From: Mesostigma viride
Taxonomy: Eukaryota; Streptophyta; Mesostigmatophyceae; Mesostigmatales; Mesostigmataceae
Length of the DNA: 44,227 nt
Direction of reading: 5' to 3'
NCBI GenBank assembly: GCA_009746045.1
Contig: RPFO01000102.1
Span: 252,501-296,727 of the forward strand
Shown: positions 19,186 to 29,365 of the stretch, piece by piece
Numbering within the stretch: position 1 is the stretch's first letter
How the letters are laid out: each line of letters begins with the position of its first letter
Translations under genes and position numbers: made by a program
Notes under the pieces: generated by a model
Databases searched by the model: none
Seen by the model: the letters and a program-made list of their open reading frames with translations, nothing else
What the model was told of the DNA's origin: nothing

Positions 19186-19817
19186 ACCCAGGGTTAACCC
19201 CGTCAGTCAGAACTGGTGACTCCTATCCATCAATTGACCTACTTGGCAGCGTTCGCTTGCAAGCATACCCCTCCACATGTGCGTTGAATATATCCCTGAG
19301 ACAGACACATAGTTGCCTCACATAATTAAATGGCCGTATAGGTCAATGATTGTTGGTGTTGTTGTGTCCCACGCCGTATCAGGTACTAATGAAGCGATCG
19401 CGAACAACTTTTACTTTCTCAAGCAAAGCTTGCTCTATGCATGCAAAATGGACCTGAGGCAGACGCGATCGTGCAGAAGACGGGTGGCTGCCCGCCCTTG
19501 TTACACCCTGGTGCTTGCACATCCAGTAGCCACCAAGCTAGCAACTTAAATTGTGAGATTAATGCCTTGGGGCATGTGAGATTACGAGAACTACTCCCGG
19601 GGGTCTCGGATACGCATGCATGCCATCGAACTGCAATTGTCGCGGTGCGCTGCAATAATTGATAGAGGGGAAGAAGGAAGGAACCCGTAATTGATCATTC
19701 CCTGCCTAGCTTAGCGCTCCTTGGTGCCTTTTCAATGGGGTGGGCAAGCAATGAGCAAAACCTTATGCTGGTGCAAGGGGATGAGCGTTCCAAGTCGGGG
19801 ACACTCATCCTCCACAA
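19186..19817. other. Downstream flank of the BLOC1S1-like gene
   Basis: No coding feature is recognised. The stretch nearest 19818 is the presumed 3' UTR of the minus-strand gene. The open frames here are short and overlap on both strands. Confidence 0.4.
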
Positions 19818-21460
19818 CTAACTCGTGCCGCGTTCCTTTACCCCGGCCACCTTTTCCAGCATCAGGGCGACATCCGAGGCACCCTCTGCCATCACCTCCA
19901 TCCAGTTGCTGAAGTCGCCAACGGTCTGCCAGGAAAAGAAGGTGTACACGCGCAGCATGCAAGATAATAGTTATTAGCAATGATAAAGGAAGAATCCATA
20001 AATAGCAGGTGAGGGAAACACGGTCTGCCAGGAGAAGAAAAAGGTTCACAGGCGCAGCACTGTTGACATGTCACGCCATGGATATGTCACTATCGACATG
20101 CCACTGTCGACATAATAGTATCGCGCTATTGATGTACTATAGCGCTATCGATATACTAGTATCGCACTGTTGATATACTAGTAGCTATTGATACATACTA
20201 GTATCACGCTATTGATATGTCTGTCACTCTTGACGTCACATCACTTTCGAGCACGACATTAGGTGAGGCACTTCAGGAAGGGGTAGGCCTCGGAAAGCCT
20301 AGCTATTCCTGGACCCAGCTTTTGGGAAGCCTATAGCTATTGAGAAGCCTAGCTATTCCTGGACCCAGCTTTTGGGAAGCCTATAGTTATTGGGAAGCCC
20401 AGCTATTCTTGGACACACGACGCTCCAGAGCACGGTACGTTCATGGGCGATGTCCCTTGAAAGAACATCACCTAGCATTGGTTCAGATTGGTTGCGTTCA
20501 GGAGGAACTATACTACAGAAACCTGCGGATGATATTGATGGAGGAAGAAGGTTTAAACATAAAAAATATTGACTGAATCAATGAGGGATCCTCATGAAAA
20601 CATCCACCTTCCAATGTCCGCTCCTTACCCGAAGTGACTATCTAGCAAACCGATTTCTTTCTAAAGAGGCATGCTGTTTCTAAGCAATACATCTCTAATC
20701 ACATAAAGCATGAAAATTCGCTTGGCAAGCATCCTACTCTTACGCGAGATGCCTCTAAGTACATGGATATAACTCTACACACGCAGAGTCTGAAATATAC
20801 CCCAAGTTGCCCTTCAGGACGCTGGGTTCCCTGAGACGACAAAATAAACTGGGACTCCATAAGAGCGCACGAGATGAGTGCCATACCAATCACTGACGTA
20901 ACTGCTGTATTATTACTATGAGCCAGGCGGAACAGGGGTACCAGTGACGAATAGCCCACCTTAAGTGCGGTGTCAAGCTCCGTAATGATGGCGGCGGCAC
21001 TAGTCACCCCGGCCTGCAGGCGTTGCGTGTTTGCCTGCAAATATTTCAGTTCTTGCTGGATCTCTTTCTCCAGGCTAAATGCTCTGGATACGTCGCTGTT
21101 CAGTGTGTCCACCAGCCCTTCGACGACCTCGCCCGCCTCCCGTTTCGCTACTTTTAATATTTTATCTGACACCAAGCCCGGCGTCGGTTGTTACGCATAT
21201 GAAACAGAAACGGCGAGATGTTGAAGCACAGTACAATTAAGAAATGCTTGCGCAAACTGCCCGACGATGGAAAAGCCAATCAAATGGGCCAATAATTCAT
21301 GGCGGCATTCCACCTGGCATCGAATTACGACATTGACACAGCTATATACATAAGGCAGAAACTGCAATTTGGTTCATCAAATTGCTTTAACAAACGTACC
21401 GTTTGATTCCCTGGTCGCTCGCTGAAAATTCTCGTGGTCCTGCACCAGGGAGGCAAACAT
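19818..21460 (-). CDS. BLOC1S1: BLOC1S1/GCN5L1-like protein, complete, three exons
   Basis: Exons on the minus strand: 21460-21400 (ATG), 21165-20960 and 19925-19818 (TAG), 375 bases in all, 124 residues. Introns are 21399-21166 (GTACGT...GTCAG) and 20959-19926 (GTGGGC...GGCAG); exon 1 ends in phase 1 (G) and exon 2 supplies AT, making GAT, and exon 2 ends in phase 0. The protein starts MFASLVQDHENFQRATRESN. Its core EGLVDTLNSDVSRAFSLEKE, then ELDTALK across the last junction into TVGDFSNWM, matches the family pattern (LVDxxN, NxALKE, GDxENW) in order and length. Human BLOC1S1 is about 125 aa. It would be mostly coiled coil, a subunit of the BLOC-1/BORC complexes that position lysosome-related and endosomal compartments. 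The gene assignment rests on family memory; the splicing fit makes it robust. Confidence 0.8.
19921..20058 (-). repeat. Tandem duplication of the exon 3 splice acceptor
   Basis: The stretch CGGTCTGCCAGGA at 19922 recurs at 20021, about 99 bases away, with similar following bases (AAGAAGGTGTACACGCGCAGCA and AAGAAAAAGGTTCACAGGCGCAGCA differ slightly). On the minus strand each copy is a pyrimidine-rich CTGGCAG acceptor. Only the inner copy leads into the conserved exon; the outer copy (exon start 20024) would read into non-conserved sequence. Confidence 0.75.
20080..20240. repeat. Degenerate repeats in intron 2
   Basis: About seven diverged units built on CGCTATTGATATACTAGTAT. They lie within intron 2 of the BLOC1S1-like gene. 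Confidence 0.7.
20294..20415. repeat. 50-bp tandem repeat, about 2.4 copies
   Basis: AGCTATTCCTGGACCCAGCT recurs at 20301 and 20351 and in shortened form at 20401, period 50. It also lies within intron 2 of the BLOC1S1-like gene. Confidence 0.88.
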
Positions 21461-21508
21461 GGTGTGACAACGCTAGGCAGAAATCCCTGGTCTCGCATGT
21501 CTTGTCCG

Positions 21509-21516
21509 ATATATAG
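21509..21516 (-). promoter_or_regulatory. TATA-like element upstream of the BLOC1S1-like gene
   Basis: The minus strand reads GGCTATATATCGG about 50 bases before the ATG at 21460. Position fits a core promoter with a short 5' UTR; no experimental support. Confidence 0.4.
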
Positions 21517-21654
21517 CCTAAAATTCGTCAACAGGCACGGGCTTTCCGACATTAACTCAAAACTATGGGCGTAACTCTTGGCTTAAATATATAATTAATG
21601 GTATAACTAGCTTATCATTTGTTGCCCTATCCTGTGTAACCTAACCTGACTACA

Positions 21655-21836
21655 CCCCCCCCCACACGTTTAAGATTCTCAGGTTTAAGATCATGAGCCC
21701 CTGGATTTGACCTCTACTAGTAGTATAATTGTAGTAGAATGTAGTAGAACTTAGTAGAATCGAATCACAGTAGTAAGATTCCTTAAGATCATGAGCCCTG
21801 GATTGGTCGGACCCCAATCTAAACGTGTGTGGGGGG
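21655..21836. mobile_element. Short inverted-repeat element (MITE-like), 182 bp
   Basis: The left end is a C-run followed by ACACGTTTA and the right end TAAACGTGTGTGGGGGG is its approximate reverse complement (about 18 bases). TACA flanks both sides (21651-21654, 21837-21840), a possible target duplication. Inside, TTAAGATCATGAGCCC occurs twice (about 21685 and 21783). A loose copy of the right terminus lies at 21879-21896. It encodes nothing. Confidence 0.65.
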
Positions 21837-21837
21837 T

Positions 21838-22297
21838 ACATAATTGGCTAATAAAATATACCCATTTCCCCGAAAAAAAACGTGTGTGGGGGGGGTGTAC
21901 ACACTGATGTGATATTGATCGCATGCCTGCTCCATGCGGTGTTCTTCGCTAATAGCCAGTAAGCTAATAGTATTTTTTAAATTTATATAAATTAATTATT
22001 AGTATTTTTTAAATTTCTTATAAATTTATCTTTTTGAAGATAAAGTCAATAAAGTAGTGGGAAGTTTCTTTTTACTGTATGTCTCCGCTCACAACTTCTA
22101 GTGGGCCTTCTGTCTGGTTGCCAAGTGGCCTGGTTTCCCCCAATATTCTGATTCTCAAGAATATTCTACGTATCTGACCCTGCGGGGTGGTTTCCAATTG
22201 CTTGACTGACAGACGTGCCCCCGTTACACTGTAGACCCCAGCTGTTCAGTTCAATCAAGTAACGTGCGTGTTTGCAACTTGCCCGTTGAAACTCTAA
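21838..22297. other. AT-rich spacer with dispersed repeat
   Basis: AATTGGCTAATAAAATATAC, followed by CCATTTCCCCG, starts at about 21841 and recurs at about 36699, with a diverged copy at 36781. TAGTATTTTTTAAATTT occurs twice near 21968 and 22002. No gene is seen. Confidence 0.5.
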
Positions 22298-22540
22298 GGC
22301 GGAGCCAATTTTCGGAAGAACCTCACCCTTCTGCTTGCAAATTCGGGACTAATTCGGTGTATGTATGTAACTATGTATGTATGTATGTAAGATTCTTCTT
22401 ACTATGTTACCTATTTGTTTCTTACTATGTATGGATGGATTGACGGATTTTCATCCCCTATTCCTATGTTTTCTCGCGTGCACGGCCTTATAGGCTTCGC
22501 CAATTCTGGCGAACCTAACGGTTCTTCCGATGGCTCCGCC
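22298..22540. mobile_element. Short inverted-repeat element (MITE-like), 243 bp
   Basis: Terminal inverted repeats: GGCGGAGCCAATTTTCGGAA continuing GAACC at 22298-22322, and GGTTCTTCCGATGGCTCCGC plus C at 22520-22540. They pair except for four extra bases on the left. The interior carries a short (TATG)n run and no protein. A clear target duplication is not visible. Confidence 0.6.
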
Positions 22541-22692
22541 TGAATATTTCCCCAGCTGAACCACCAAAGCTGAAGTTCTGAACTTTGTTCAGCCGCTAGA
22601 CGAGTTCATTCACGTGATCGGTGTGCGTGGCTGCATGTCTGGTTTTTGTAACCACGCTTTCGTGACGGTTATTTTACTTTGGGGCCAGGAAT
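22541..22692. other. No gene recognised
   Basis: A short unique spacer before the first 122-bp direct repeat. Confidence 0.4.
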
Positions 22693-22814
22693 CAAGAATA
22701 TGCAAATATCCCTGCACATGCTGACTCTTACAATACGGGTTTGCCAGTCTTTCCAAGTTACTGCTAGTAGTTTTTGCTCCCTTCTCGTGGCGCCTCATAC
22801 GAAACGCCTCTTTA
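22693..22814 (+). repeat. 122-bp direct repeat, left copy
   Basis: Base-for-base identical, as far as I can read, to 36960-37081. It starts CAAGAATATGCAAATATCCC and ends ACGAAACGCCTCTTTA. The two copies bracket LINE C exactly as a target duplication would, but 122 bases is unusually long. The AACGCCTCTTTA end also occurs at about 36731 and 36815. Confidence 0.85.
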
Positions 22815-22971
22815 AAGCTACCAAGCTGGCTATGGTGGCCCTGACGGCGGACGAGATAGCACCTTACGTAGTAATCTAAACGCGAAACAAAGGGCAGATT
22901 CGGATTCAGCACGAAAAGGTACGTCTAGCCATCTCTTCTGAGGGGCGGAACAGCTAGCCGTCACTTGAAAC

Positions 22972-23496
22972 GTGTGGGTAGAAGGAGCAGGCCTTACGAA
23001 ATTCGTAAGTCCGCCCCTCGCCTCACTGTTTCTCGTGACGGCTACCCCATTATGGCATTCGGTCAGTGAGCCACGGCTCGGATTCGAAAACCCATCGGCA
23101 GGATGGACTAGGCCTGGGCCCCTCCACCTGGGTGGGCGAGTAGTCTCCTTGGAGCGTGACCTCCTGTACCCTCGGTTACCCTTTCACAGGCGCAATGACT
23201 ATGGAATAGTTATCGCCACACCAGGTGATCCGCTATCACCAAGACACCTCCATAACGACTTTTCTCAATACCTGCTGCCATTACCCAAACGTGGGTGTAA
23301 TGCAGCCTTTCCAATCGCTTTGGTTCTGCTCACAGCACACTGCACAGTAGGTCTCTCTTTTAATGACTATCTCACGCCCACGCCCTGTGCATGTTGTGCC
23401 GTGTCTTTCACCTTTCGCAGGTCCAATCTCACCACGCCATGGGGACCTACACGGAACCTACCCGGCCTGGTCCGCTGGAGCCCTGCAATGACATGA
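22972..23496 (+). CDS. Possible upstream ORF of LINE C (174 aa)
   Basis: An open frame whose TGA stop overlaps the ORF2 start codon as ATGA (23493-23496). The product is rich in Pro, Leu and Arg with no RRM, CCHC knuckle or coiled coil, so it is not a recognisable ORF1. The frame may just be an open 5' UTR. The ATGA overlap is the only positive sign, since stop-start coupling is used by some LINEs to translate ORF2. Confidence 0.25.
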   Translation: MWVEGAGLTKFVSPPLASLFLVTATPLWHSVSEPRLGFENPSAGWTRPGPLHLGGRVVSLERDLLYPRLPFHRRNDYGIVIATPGDPLSPRHLHNDFSQYLLPLPKRGCNAAFPIALVLLTAHCTVGLSFNDYLTPTPCACCAVSFTFRRSNLTTPWGPTRNLPGLVRWSPAMT

Positions 23497-25900
23497 GTCA
23501 ACTAACACTGGTATCGTGGAATGTCAGGGGGCTGAACACATACGGGTCACACACACCAGGGCAGGGACAGCGAATACCTCGCACACGAGAATTAGCAAAT
23601 GCATTACACAACTTGCTCGAGCGCTACGTGGGCCCCTCGCATGAAATTTGGATAGGACTGCAGGAACATAAAATCCAAGAAGCTGCCACACGCACCGCCC
23701 TTAGAGCTGCTAGAGCACTTGCACCTAGGACAGTTCACCGTTGGGCATGGGCACGCGGTACACAAGGGGGCACTGCCCTCATTCAATACCGTAAACCTCC
23801 CAACCCTACGCTGACATGCCAGGACTGGGCTATAGCTACCGACACAGCGGAGGCTAGATGGCAGGGCCGTTGGACGCGGCAGTCCATTACATGGGCAGGA
23901 AATAAGGGATACATTATTAGTGTATATGCCCCAACCGAGCCAACGGATCAAGCCTCATTCTACCCTTCCCTCTTCAAAATGGCCGCTGACCTTATCTCAC
24001 AGGGGTTCGAAATTGCGTTGATGGGCGATTTCAATATAGACCTGGATGAACACCCCCCTATACGCACAGCGGCCTTCAGTAAACAGATCATGGACCTGAA
24101 CTTACAGGATGTCATCCGCTCACGAGACCACGGGCCCACTTGGCTGGCCACACGTTTAAATGTACGCACTACTCGTCGTCTTGATAAAATCTACATCACA
24201 CCCGCATGGGCGGACCTAGTTTGCTACGCATCGGTCGACCGTTCTGTTAATTTTTCTGATCACTACCCACTCATCGTTACCCTTGCCCATCACACCAACT
24301 CCGCCCGGGGCCCCGGCATTCCCCGCTTAAACAAACACCTACTCGCGGACGATAAGTACTACCTTGAGATCATGACACGCTGGCAGTCGTGGAGAGCCAG
24401 CAAGGGTAGCTACACAGACTGTTGCAGCTGGATGCAGGAGGGCCTAGCTAACATTCTAGAATTTTCCCAACTGTATTCACAAAATATCCGCCGCCAGAAA
24501 GGACAGGACTATCGGTACTACCAACGCATAGTGAATAAACTCCAAGCGAAGCCTACCCTGTATCAATCGGAACTAACAAAACTTCAAAGAGCTCAGACCG
24601 AACTTGACAAACTACGTTTCGAGCGTCACACATTAGCACTAGACTCAGAAAATCTGTGGTGGCACCAGGTAGGAGAGAGAATGACCAAAGAGTTCTTTGC
24701 TCTGATTCCTACCCCTAAAGCTCACTCCTCTATCACGGAAATCCAAGACGAACACGGCAGCCACCGAGACATCACCTCCATACTACAGAGTGGTCACCGT
24801 TACTACTCAGCTCTCTTTCTAAACGAACCCCATCCTGACTCATCTGCAGCCATGCAAAAAATCCTACATGCCATTCCCCGTCGCCTTACACCAGCTCAAC
24901 AGCAGGAACTCGATCAAATCCCCTCCATGGAAGAGGCCACAACAGCTATGGAACACATCAAAACCGGTAGCGCCCCCGGGGTCGACGGTCTGCCTATTGA
25001 ATTCTGGAAAACGTTCTGGTCCCTTCTACACATAGATTTCTACGAATGTATTCTTGAAATTTGGCGGCACGGTAAGGTGAGCGGCAGATGGGCTGAATCT
25101 GCGCTTATCTTACTGTACAAAAAAGGAGACAAGACTCTATGGAAAAACTACCGCCCAATCCGTCTCCTTACGGTAGCGTACAAAATCATCAGTAAAATAA
25201 TCCAACGACGCTTATACACCGTCCTAGACTTCCTCATTGGTCCGGAGCAAGTGGGCTTTAGGGCCAATCTCCACATCAACGACAGCATTACCCTCATCAT
25301 GGACATTGTGGAAAAAGCCTGGCGCGACGATATAGAGGGTTTCATATTGTTTTGGGATTTTGAAAAAGCCTTTGACCGTATGTGCTGGGAATACCTAGAA
25401 CACATTCTAACCGCACTAGGATTTGGCCCACAACTCATGACCGTCATTATGGGTATGATCAAATCCCTGGCTTGGTATTTACTAATAGACGGACACAAGT
25501 CAGCGACCGGCGCTAGCTCACGATCGCTACCACAAGGAGATTGCATGTCCCCTATTCTATTTCTCTTGGCCCACGCAGGACTCTACTGGCTACACCAGAA
25601 CGATCCTCGCATTCGGGGCTTCCCGACAGGTAACGGTAAAGGTATATTCCAAACGGCTTATGTGGATGACACAACAAATGTTTGTATCTCTCTGCCTGAA
25701 GTGCATGCTGTCATGGATAATATCACTACCTATTCTGTTGCCACACAACAACGATGCAATGTGCTCAAGTCCACGGGATTGCATATCGGCAAAACCAACA
25801 CCCTACGCTACGCCCTCCCCAACCTGGCTGTGACCTGGGTCAAGCCGGGGGATCACCACCTTTTGCACAATTGTCCCATCGGCTGCACACCCGAGGGACG
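23493..25900 (+). CDS. LINE C ORF2, 5' part: endonuclease and RT
   Basis: One clean frame of 802 codons up to the LTR insertion. ATG at 23493 gives MSQLTLVSWNVRGLN, the start of an APE-type endonuclease, with IGLQEHK, MGDFNIDLD (24021-24047), RRLDKIYI and FSDHYPLIV in order. RT begins near SAPGVDGLPIEFWK, then LYKKGDKTLWKNYRPI, motif A WDFEKAFDR (25353-25379), motif B LPQGDCMSPILF and the catalytic box TAYVDD (25653-25670). YVDD replaces the usual F/YADD of LINEs. The enzyme would nick DNA and prime reverse transcription on the nick. The frame is free of stops, so this copy was probably active until the LTR element landed. Confidence 0.88.
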
Positions 25901-26464
25901 TGTTACGTCGCGTAACTTTTGTCGTTGTTACGGACGTAAATTAGGTCCTTCGTTGCCTCAGCCATTCGGGAGCAGTTCGCTGACTTTCCTAGGCTTACGT
26001 GTAGTTAGGACCTTTTGGCCGGTCGGTACCGGGCCTTGTGACGTGGCAAGTGTACAGTATGGTGGTTCGGTGCAGTCGCGTCGCGCTGCGTACTTTAGTA
26101 GTGGTCCTTTTATCCTGCGTGTGAACCTTGTGGACATGCGTTGGTCCTGTAGGCGAGGGTCGATGTCGGCCCGAGCATACACGCCTGTCGGCGATCATTT
26201 ATGCAGCAGTTGTCCTTCGTGAATGGCACCCGGCGTGTGTTATGAATTAACACATATTAGCTAGGGTCATGGCAGTGTAGTATTGTTTCCTTCGTAGTAC
26301 CCTGGTTTTATTCGGTGTATGGCGTATAATAATAGAATGCATTGAGAACAGAGTCGTCACGTCCCAGGTCTTTCCACAACATAGCTCCTCATCACTAGGT
26401 CCCTCACTAGTTTAGGTGAAGTCAGGCTAGGCGTTTGGGAATAGAGAGGAGCCAGGGCGTAACA
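25901..26464 (+). repeat. 5' LTR
   Basis: 564 bases with TG...CA ends inside a TGTTACG/CGTAACA inverted repeat. I found no difference from the 3' LTR. The region near 26318-26345 (GGCGTATAATAATAGAATGC) is a possible TATA/polyA-type control region. A 103-codon frame occurs in both LTRs and is probably chance. Confidence 0.92.
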
Positions 26465-26465
26465 A

Positions 26466-26477
26466 TGGTAGCGGAGA
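26466..26477 (+). promoter_or_regulatory. Primer-binding site
   Basis: TGGTAGCGGAGA begins two bases after the 5' LTR. It resembles TGGTATCAGAGC, the site complementary to the 3' end of initiator methionine tRNA used by many plant LTR elements, at 9 of 12 positions. Confidence 0.55.
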
Positions 26478-27129
26478 TAGTTTAGGTGGACGCGACGATA
26501 TTCCCTTGCAACAGTAACCTTATACGCCAGAGACCTTCCGCGGCCAGGGCACAGAAGAAGACAACCTCTTGACAGGTAATGGGCGGGTCGCCTGCAAGCT
26601 AGGGGGGTAGTGCTGCCCGATTCGGGACACGCCCTGCCTAGAAGTTAGACCTGCTCAAAGCGGATGAACTCCTCACGTAGCTAGTTTCTTTTCCTTTTCC
26701 TTCTGTGTGTGCATTTCCTTGCTGGGTGCTGTTTGACGTTAGCTAGTGGGTTAGCCGGTTCAGTGGGTTAGCTCCTTTTCTTCCTTTGTATACACGCGTT
26801 TCCTTGGAATGTTGTTTGATTACGTTAGCTAGGCTTGACGGTTCAATAGGGCTGGATAGTGGGACGATTAGCGTCTCTTTCGACTACACCTCTTTTCCGT
26901 GCATGCTGCTGTGTTTTCTTATATGCTTCCTCGTGCAGAATCTTGAGCCGGATGTTTATTTACCAACGGGCGCTGGTTTCAGGCGTCCTCGGCATTTCGG
27001 TAACAATAAGCTACAATAATGCATGTGTGTTTTCCTTTGTTTCCTTTTTATTTTCTCCTTGATCAGATTTTAGATTGTTCTTTCCTTTTCCTTGCTAAAG
27101 TGGATGCCACTTCCCTTTGTTTTTTTGGT

Positions 27130-27300
27130 CATGCCCCATTTGACCTGAATTTATTTTCTTTTGACCTGATTTTCTTTTATCCTTGATCTGATTTTATTTT
27201 AGCCTTGGTCAGATTTTTATTTTGTCCTTTACCAGATTTTTATCTTATCCTTGTTCAGATTTTTATCTTATCCTTGTTCAGATTTTTAACCTTTCCTCGT
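27130..27300 (+). repeat. T-rich degenerate repeats in the leader
   Basis: Six or seven units of about 24 bases based on CCTTGTTCAGATTTTTATCT stand between the primer-binding site and gag. The last two are almost identical. Confidence 0.75.
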
Positions 27301-27331
27301 CCAGTGTATTTCTTTCATTTGCACATCTAAC

Positions 27332-28870
27332 ATGTCCTCTCAAACGTCTCTTGGTGGGGGTATGTCTCCCATTAACCAACGTTCCTCAGGTGTTACTCCT
27401 GGTGTTAATTCTGGTACTCCTCAATTGGCTATGGGTAATAGACGTGATTCCTGGGACACTGTCCATCACTTGACTCCTCCGTCTCAGAGTGTACGTTCTG
27501 ACAGTACTCCCTCTACTCCGTCCTTTCACCGTTCACCTATTATTCCTCCTCCTACGTTTGAGGCGCGTACTAGGGCTATTGCCCCACCCTCTGCTATTCC
27601 TCCTGTTAATTCTGGGAATCCCTCTGTGTCTATCCCCTCTCAGGCTCCTCAGGTGTCAGCCCCTCGTAGTGTTCGTAGTCTGGCTCCTGTGGGCCCTACT
27701 GGGTATCCTACTGCCGTTCCTACACATCCTCCTGCTTCCTTGGCATACCTTGATACGGCCTATGAGGCAGCCCAAATCCCCTCACGTGTAGTAGAGTTAG
27801 AGATTAATCAGGATTTTAGCACCATGCCTCTCCATGATAAAAACTATGATCATTTTTCCTATTCCACAATCAGAGAAGCATATACTGTTCCTCACACCTC
27901 TGGTCACCACCCTGACTCTGTGGTGCCCTCACGTCCTCTTCCTAAGACCTATCATGCTCCTCATAATTTGTTACTGCCTGAGTATGTGCCTGTGGAGTAG
28001 AGTGGGCCTATGGATAAAACTGATCCTTCTCGTGCATCTAAGCCCCCTCTCCTTCCCACCTTTGCTAGTGTGCCTAAGTTAGATATTAGTCTACCCCTCA
28101 GCAGCTAGTTTTTCACCTTTCTTATGCTCCTCTCTCAGTAGACGGCCTCTTGGGAACAATATTATAGGTGGAAACTCCCTGATGCTGTTCTTGTCCCTCA
28201 TTACCTTACCACGTGTGTGGCTCCTGCCCTTGCCACCCTTGTTCACTGTGAGTCCCTCGCGTCCCATGCATACCCTAACTCAGTAGCATAATTGTTTAAT
28301 TAGGAGATTGGAAAATCATGTAGTGCCTCCAGACGCTGACTGGCAAGAGCGCCTTAGATTTGGATCCCTCGAGCAAGGCAATGAAACTTATAGGGAATAG
28401 CAATGGGAATTTGATGCCCAGATGGTACGCATTCGAGACCTCTCGGGTGCGGAAGTCCGTGCTCGCTTCTTGCAAGGTCTTAATAAAACCTCTTGCGTGA
28501 AGTTAAGAAACAGTTTTTTGCGTATAGTTTTCGTGACCTTCCTCTGGCTGCTGTTCCTACCCATCTCCTCCGTGTTGCTGATTTTATGTATGCTCCTTAT
28601 CATGTCCGTACTAGGGTCCATAACCTTGTCCTCACTCCTGAAGAAGAAGAGGCATATGTAGAGGACTTAGATATTTGTGTTACAGATATATATCTGCATT
28701 AGATGTATCTCACATCACGTGTTATCACCGTCACGAGGTGGGCCATCTTAAGAGGGAGTGCCCCAAGTTTCTTTCTGGCCCCCCCCCCTCATCCCAATGC
28801 CCGCCCTCCGCGTACTCCTCAGCGGGCCTCTCCCCTTCGCCCACCCTCTGGTCGTTCCTCTTCTGCTCCT
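27332..28870 (+). pseudogene. gag, decayed
   Basis: ATG at 27332 opens 222 codons rich in Ser, Pro and Thr up to a TAG at 27998. Beyond it, gag-like sequence continues in shifting frames: SWEQYYRWKLPDAVLVPHYL, then EFDAQMVRIRDLSGAEVRAR, then LPLAAVPTHLLRVADFMYAP. A zinc knuckle follows near 28710 as CYHRHEVGHLKREC; the second Cys of C-x2-C-x4-H-x4-C is Arg. At least five stops or shifts break the frame. The protein would form the particle and bind RNA. Confidence 0.72.
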
Positions 28871-29101
28871 TAACCCTCTAGGTTAAATGCTGTACAGACA
28901 GGCTCCTTAGTGAATCCCCATTCTGATCAGAATTCCGTCCCCTCTCAGTACCCTCGTGATTCTCCAGCAATGGCTTTCTCACCGGGGTTTCCTCCCGGGT
29001 TCGTTCCCTTGGATGATGTGGGGGGGAGGGAAAACAATAGACCTGTCAGCAGGGGGTAGCCTGGTAAGGTCCTCAGCTAGTACCCCAAGCTCAGAAAATC
29101 T

Positions 29102-29365
29102 TTGTTTACCTGTTTTGTCACTACTGTGGATGCTGCATCCTCTGCACCCCTACGTGTTCGTCCTTTGATGTGTCTAAATGGTGGCCTTACCGCTCCTACT
29201 ACCGTAGTAGACCCTCTTCTGCACCCTCATGGTATCCTCAATGTTTCTGTCCTCGTAGATAGTGGGGCTGCCACCTCCTTTGTGAGCGAGGCCCTTGTTA
29301 GGAGACTAGGTTACATAGTAGCTATCCCTCATTCCTCTCAGGTGACTGTGCACTATATATGCTGA
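29102..29365 (+). pseudogene. Retroviral-type aspartic protease fragment
   Basis: NVSVLVDSGAATSFVSEALV carries the catalytic D-S-G of retropepsins (about 29255-29263). The frame closes shortly after at 29365 with a shift. It lies between the gag knuckle and RT, as expected in pol. Confidence 0.72.

Noticed and set aside
25901-26222. 103-codon tail of the LINE C frame, repeated at 33449-33770
   Set aside because: It lies wholly in the LTRs; the frame reads into the LTR by chance.
27998-28400. In-frame TAG codons in gag suggesting a TAG-to-Gln genetic code, known in some ulvophyte algae
   Set aside because: TAA stops and frameshifts are also present, LINE A ORF1 and LINE C ORF2 use no internal TAG, and the host genes end normally; decay explains it.
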